A DNA stretch of 8,952 nt from Acidicaldus organivorans (GTDB lineage: Bacteria; Pseudomonadota; Alphaproteobacteria; Acetobacterales; Acetobacteraceae). The translations under genes were made by a program, and so were the position numbers. The stretch covers positions 23,553 to 32,504 of the forward strand of contig KN173883.1 of the NCBI GenBank assembly GCA_000759655.1, read 5' to 3'. The notes beneath the pieces are model-generated. The model was not told the origin of the DNA. It saw only the letters and a list, made by a program, of their open reading frames with translations, and searched no databases. This document shows positions 7,057-8,952 of the stretch, one piece after another; positions within the stretch are counted from its first letter, which is position 1, and the number at the start of each line of letters is the position of its first letter.

Positions 7057-8130
7057 ATGCCCGACCGCACGCTGCGCACCGTCGATGACCTGATCGCCGC
7101 GGGCCTCGCCCCGCGCGAGGCCCGCCCCGCCCTCGAAGTGGTGGCGCGGCACTACGCGATCGCCATCCCGCCCCAGCTCGCCGCTCTCATCGAAAACCCC
7201 GCCGATCCGATCGGGCGCCAGTTCATCCCTGACCCGGCCGAACTCCTGCCCAATCCCGCCGAGCGGTCCGACCCCATCGGCGATGAGGCGCTCTCCCCGA
7301 TCAAGGGGATCGTCCACCGCTACCCGGACCGGGTCCTGCTCAAGCCGCTCCTCGTCTGCCCGGTCTATTGCCGCTTTTGCTTCCGCCGCGAGCAGGTCGG
7401 GCCCGACGGGGGCCTCCTCTCTGAGGCCGAGCTCGAAGCCGCCTATGCCTGGATCGCCGCCCGCCCCGCCATCCGCGAGGTGATCCTCTCAGGAGGCGAG
7501 CCGCTCGCGCTCGCCCCGCGCCGCCTCGGCGCCATCCTCTCGAGGCTCGCCGCCATTCCCTCGGTCGAGATCCTCCGCATCCACACCCGCCTGCCAGTCG
7601 CCCTCCCTGAACGGATCACCCCCGCCCTGATCGACGCGCTCGCGGTGGAAAAGCCGCTCTACATCGTCGTCCACGCCAATCACGCCCGCGAGTTCAGCCC
7701 CGCCGCGGCCACGGCGCTCGCCCGCCTGGCGCGGGCCAGCATCCCACTCCTCGGCCAGTCGGTGCTGCTGCGTGGGGTGAATGACAGCGCCGAGGCGCTC
7801 GCCGCCCTCTGGCGCGCCATGCTCCGCCACCGCATCAAGCCCTATTATCTCCACGCCCTCGACCGGGCGCCGGGCACGGCGCGGTTTCACGTCCCCATCG
7901 AGGAAGGCCGCGCCCTGCTCGACTCCTTGCGTGGGCGGATCTCGGGCCTCGCCTGGCCCACCTTCGTCCTCGACATTCCCGGAGGCTACGGCAAGGTGCC
8001 GGTGGGGCCCGATTATTGGGAAGGAGGCATGGTGCGCGATCTCGAAGGGCGGCGGCACGAACTCGCCCCCGCCGCGCAGAAAACCCCCGCTCCAACCCGG
8101 CCGCTTGCCGAGAGGGAGCCTTCCGTTTAA
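7057..8130 (+). CDS. epmB: EpmB/KamA-family lysine 2,3-aminomutase (EF-P beta-lysylation pathway)
   Basis: A 357-aa radical-SAM enzyme that converts L-alpha-lysine to (R)-beta-lysine, the donor for post-translational modification of EF-P. The [4Fe-4S] motif is C101-PVY-C105-RF-C108, preceded by HRYPDRVLL as in lysine aminomutases. The SAM-binding SGGEP segment is at 145-149, the PLP-lysine motif PGGYGK puts the likely Schiff-base lysine at K313, and D269 and D307 sit where substrate-binding aspartates occur in the family. The assignment to EpmB rather than a catabolic aminomutase rests on its size (E. coli EpmB is about 340 aa) and on efp lying 37 bases downstream. The ATG at 7057 begins the family-like N-terminus (MPDRTLRTVDDL) but has no visible Shine-Dalgarno. 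An in-frame GTG at 6943 would add 38 Pro-rich residues. The tail after about residue 335 is low-complexity. Confidence 0.9.
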   Translation: MPDRTLRTVDDLIAAGLAPREARPALEVVARHYAIAIPPQLAALIENPADPIGRQFIPDPAELLPNPAERSDPIGDEALSPIKGIVHRYPDRVLLKPLLVCPVYCRFCFRREQVGPDGGLLSEAELEAAYAWIAARPAIREVILSGGEPLALAPRRLGAILSRLAAIPSVEILRIHTRLPVALPERITPALIDALAVEKPLYIVVHANHAREFSPAAATALARLARASIPLLGQSVLLRGVNDSAEALAALWRAMLRHRIKPYYLHALDRAPGTARFHVPIEEGRALLDSLRGRISGLAWPTFVLDIPGGYGKVPVGPDYWEGGMVRDLEGRRHELAPAAQKTPAPTRPLAEREPSV

Positions 8131-8167
8131 CTAGCGCCACCCCCCAATCTTGGAGATCCCAACCGCG

Positions 8168-8734
8168 ATGAAGCAACAGGCCAACCAGATCCGGGCCGGC
8201 CAGGTGATCGAGCATGATGGCCGGCGCTGGCTCGTCCTCAAGCAGCAGATCATCACCCCCGGCAAAGGCGGGGCGTTCATCCAGGTCGAGATGCGCGACA
8301 TCAAAAGCGGCAACAAGACCAACGAACGCTGGCGCACCGCCGATACCGTCGAGCGGCTGGTGGCCGAGGAGAAGGAATACACCTATTCCTACACGGACGG
8401 CTCCAACCTGGTGCTGATGGACCCCGAGACCTTCGAGCAATTGCTCGTCCCGGTCGAGCTCCTCGGCGATGCCGCGCCCTTCCTGCAGGACAACATGACG
8501 GTGACGGTCGATCTGATCGAGGGCGAGCCGGTCGCCGTGCATCTCCCCCCCACCGTGGTGGTCGAGGTCGCCGAGGCCGATCCGGTGGTCAAGGGCCAGA
8601 CCGCCGCCTCCAGCTACAAGCCGGCGCGGCTTGCCAATGGCGTGCGCACCATGGTGCCGCCCTTCATCGAGGCGGGCGAAAAGATCGTCGTCCGCACCGA
8701 AGACGGCTCCTACGTCGAGCGGGCCAAAGGCTGA
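8168..8734 (+). CDS. efp: Elongation factor P
   Basis: EF-P binds ribosomes stalled on consecutive prolines and promotes peptide-bond formation. At 188 aa it has the family's usual length and three-domain plan: a KOW-like N-domain (about 1-63), a first OB fold (about 65-127), and a second OB fold (about 130-188) with the signature TMVPPFIEAGEKIVVRTEDG. The tip loop reads PGKGGAF with Lys33, matching the lysine that is beta-lysylated in E. coli (Lys34). Together with the neighbouring epmB this predicts beta-lysylation rather than the rhamnosyl-Arg type. The ATG at 8168 gives the standard N-terminus; an in-frame TTG at 8150 adds only six residues. A GGAG lies 12 bases upstream, somewhat far. 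The suhB-like gene starts 4 bases after the stop, so these genes are probably co-transcribed. Confidence 0.97.
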   Translation: MKQQANQIRAGQVIEHDGRRWLVLKQQIITPGKGGAFIQVEMRDIKSGNKTNERWRTADTVERLVAEEKEYTYSYTDGSNLVLMDPETFEQLLVPVELLGDAAPFLQDNMTVTVDLIEGEPVAVHLPPTVVVEVAEADPVVKGQTAASSYKPARLANGVRTMVPPFIEAGEKIVVRTEDGSYVERAKG

Positions 8735-8738
8735 GGGG

Positions 8739-8952
8739 ATGCGCGCCCTCCCCTCCGCCCACCTCACCGTGATGGTCAACGCTGCCGAGAAGGCGGCGAA
8801 ACGGCTTTTGCGCGACTTCAACGAGGTCGAAAACCTCCAGGTCAGCATCAAGGGCCCCTCCGACTTCGTCTCGCAAGCCGATCTGCGCAGCGAACGGACG
8901 CTGCGCGACGAGCTCGCCCGCGCCCGCCCCGGCTATGCGTTCCTGATGGAAG
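8739..8952 (+). CDS. suhB: Inositol monophosphatase/SuhB-family protein (5' part, truncated by window)
   Basis: The first 71 codons of a Mg-dependent phosphatase of the inositol-monophosphatase superfamily. The N-terminal helix TVMVNAAEKAAKRLLRDF and the segment KGPSDFVSQADLRSE (38-52) match the family pattern K-G-x-x-D-x-V-(S/T)-x-x-D-x-x-(S/A)-E. The visible end, FLMEE, is the region carrying the first metal-binding glutamate; the second Glu is inferred because the window cuts within its codon. The catalytic DPxDGT motif lies outside. GAGGGG between the efp stop and this ATG, with 4 bases separating the genes, argues for an operon with efp. Members act on inositol phosphates, and SuhB also has roles in rRNA transcription and maturation in E. 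coli; which applies here is unknown. Confidence 0.88.
   Translation, partial: MRALPSAHLTVMVNAAEKAAKRLLRDFNEVENLQVSIKGPSDFVSQADLRSERTLRDELARARPGYAFLME

Overview
This is a GC-rich window with protein sequences typical of an alphaproteobacterium. The order epmB-efp-suhB, the carbohydrate porins and the Rrf2-suf operon together suggest Acetobacteraceae, though the genus cannot be fixed from sequence alone. No rRNA, tRNA, CRISPR array, transposase or phage gene is visible. The coding strands are densely packed and the longest gaps are 250-280 bases.

Layout. (1) Bases 1-2330, minus strand: an iron-sulfur (Fe-S) assembly operon read right to left. It holds an Rrf2/SUF-type regulator, sufB overlapping it by ATGA, and sufC, cut by the window edge. 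A near-perfect palindrome upstream of the regulator gene has IscR type-1-like geometry and is the probable operator. (2) Bases 2527-3462, plus strand: a short-chain dehydrogenase resembling the (3R)-hydroxyacyl-CoA dehydrogenase domain of MFE-2-type enzymes. (3) Bases 3488-6985, minus strand: two tandem paralogous OprB-type porins, each with a signal peptide and probably its own promoter. Strong hairpins with U-rich tails end each unit, and a 29-base element (25/29 identical) lies about 170-200 bases upstream of each start codon. (4) Bases 7057-8952, plus strand: epmB (lysine 2,3-aminomutase family), efp with the modifiable lysine in PGKGG, and the start of an inositol-monophosphatase/SuhB-family gene.

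How the parts work together. The regulator probably senses Fe-S status and controls its own operon, whose SufB and SufC are the scaffold and ATPase of the SUF machinery. EpmB is itself a [4Fe-4S] radical-SAM enzyme and supplies (R)-beta-lysine for EF-P modification. Its partner ligase EpmA is not in the window. The porins would carry sugars or other small solutes across the outer membrane.

Nothing here is clearly a new system. The observations most worth a second look are non-coding: the suf palindrome, the conserved upstream element shared by the two porins (which in one copy is folded into the terminator of its upstream neighbour), and the AT-rich repeat-bearing region between porin 2 and epmB.
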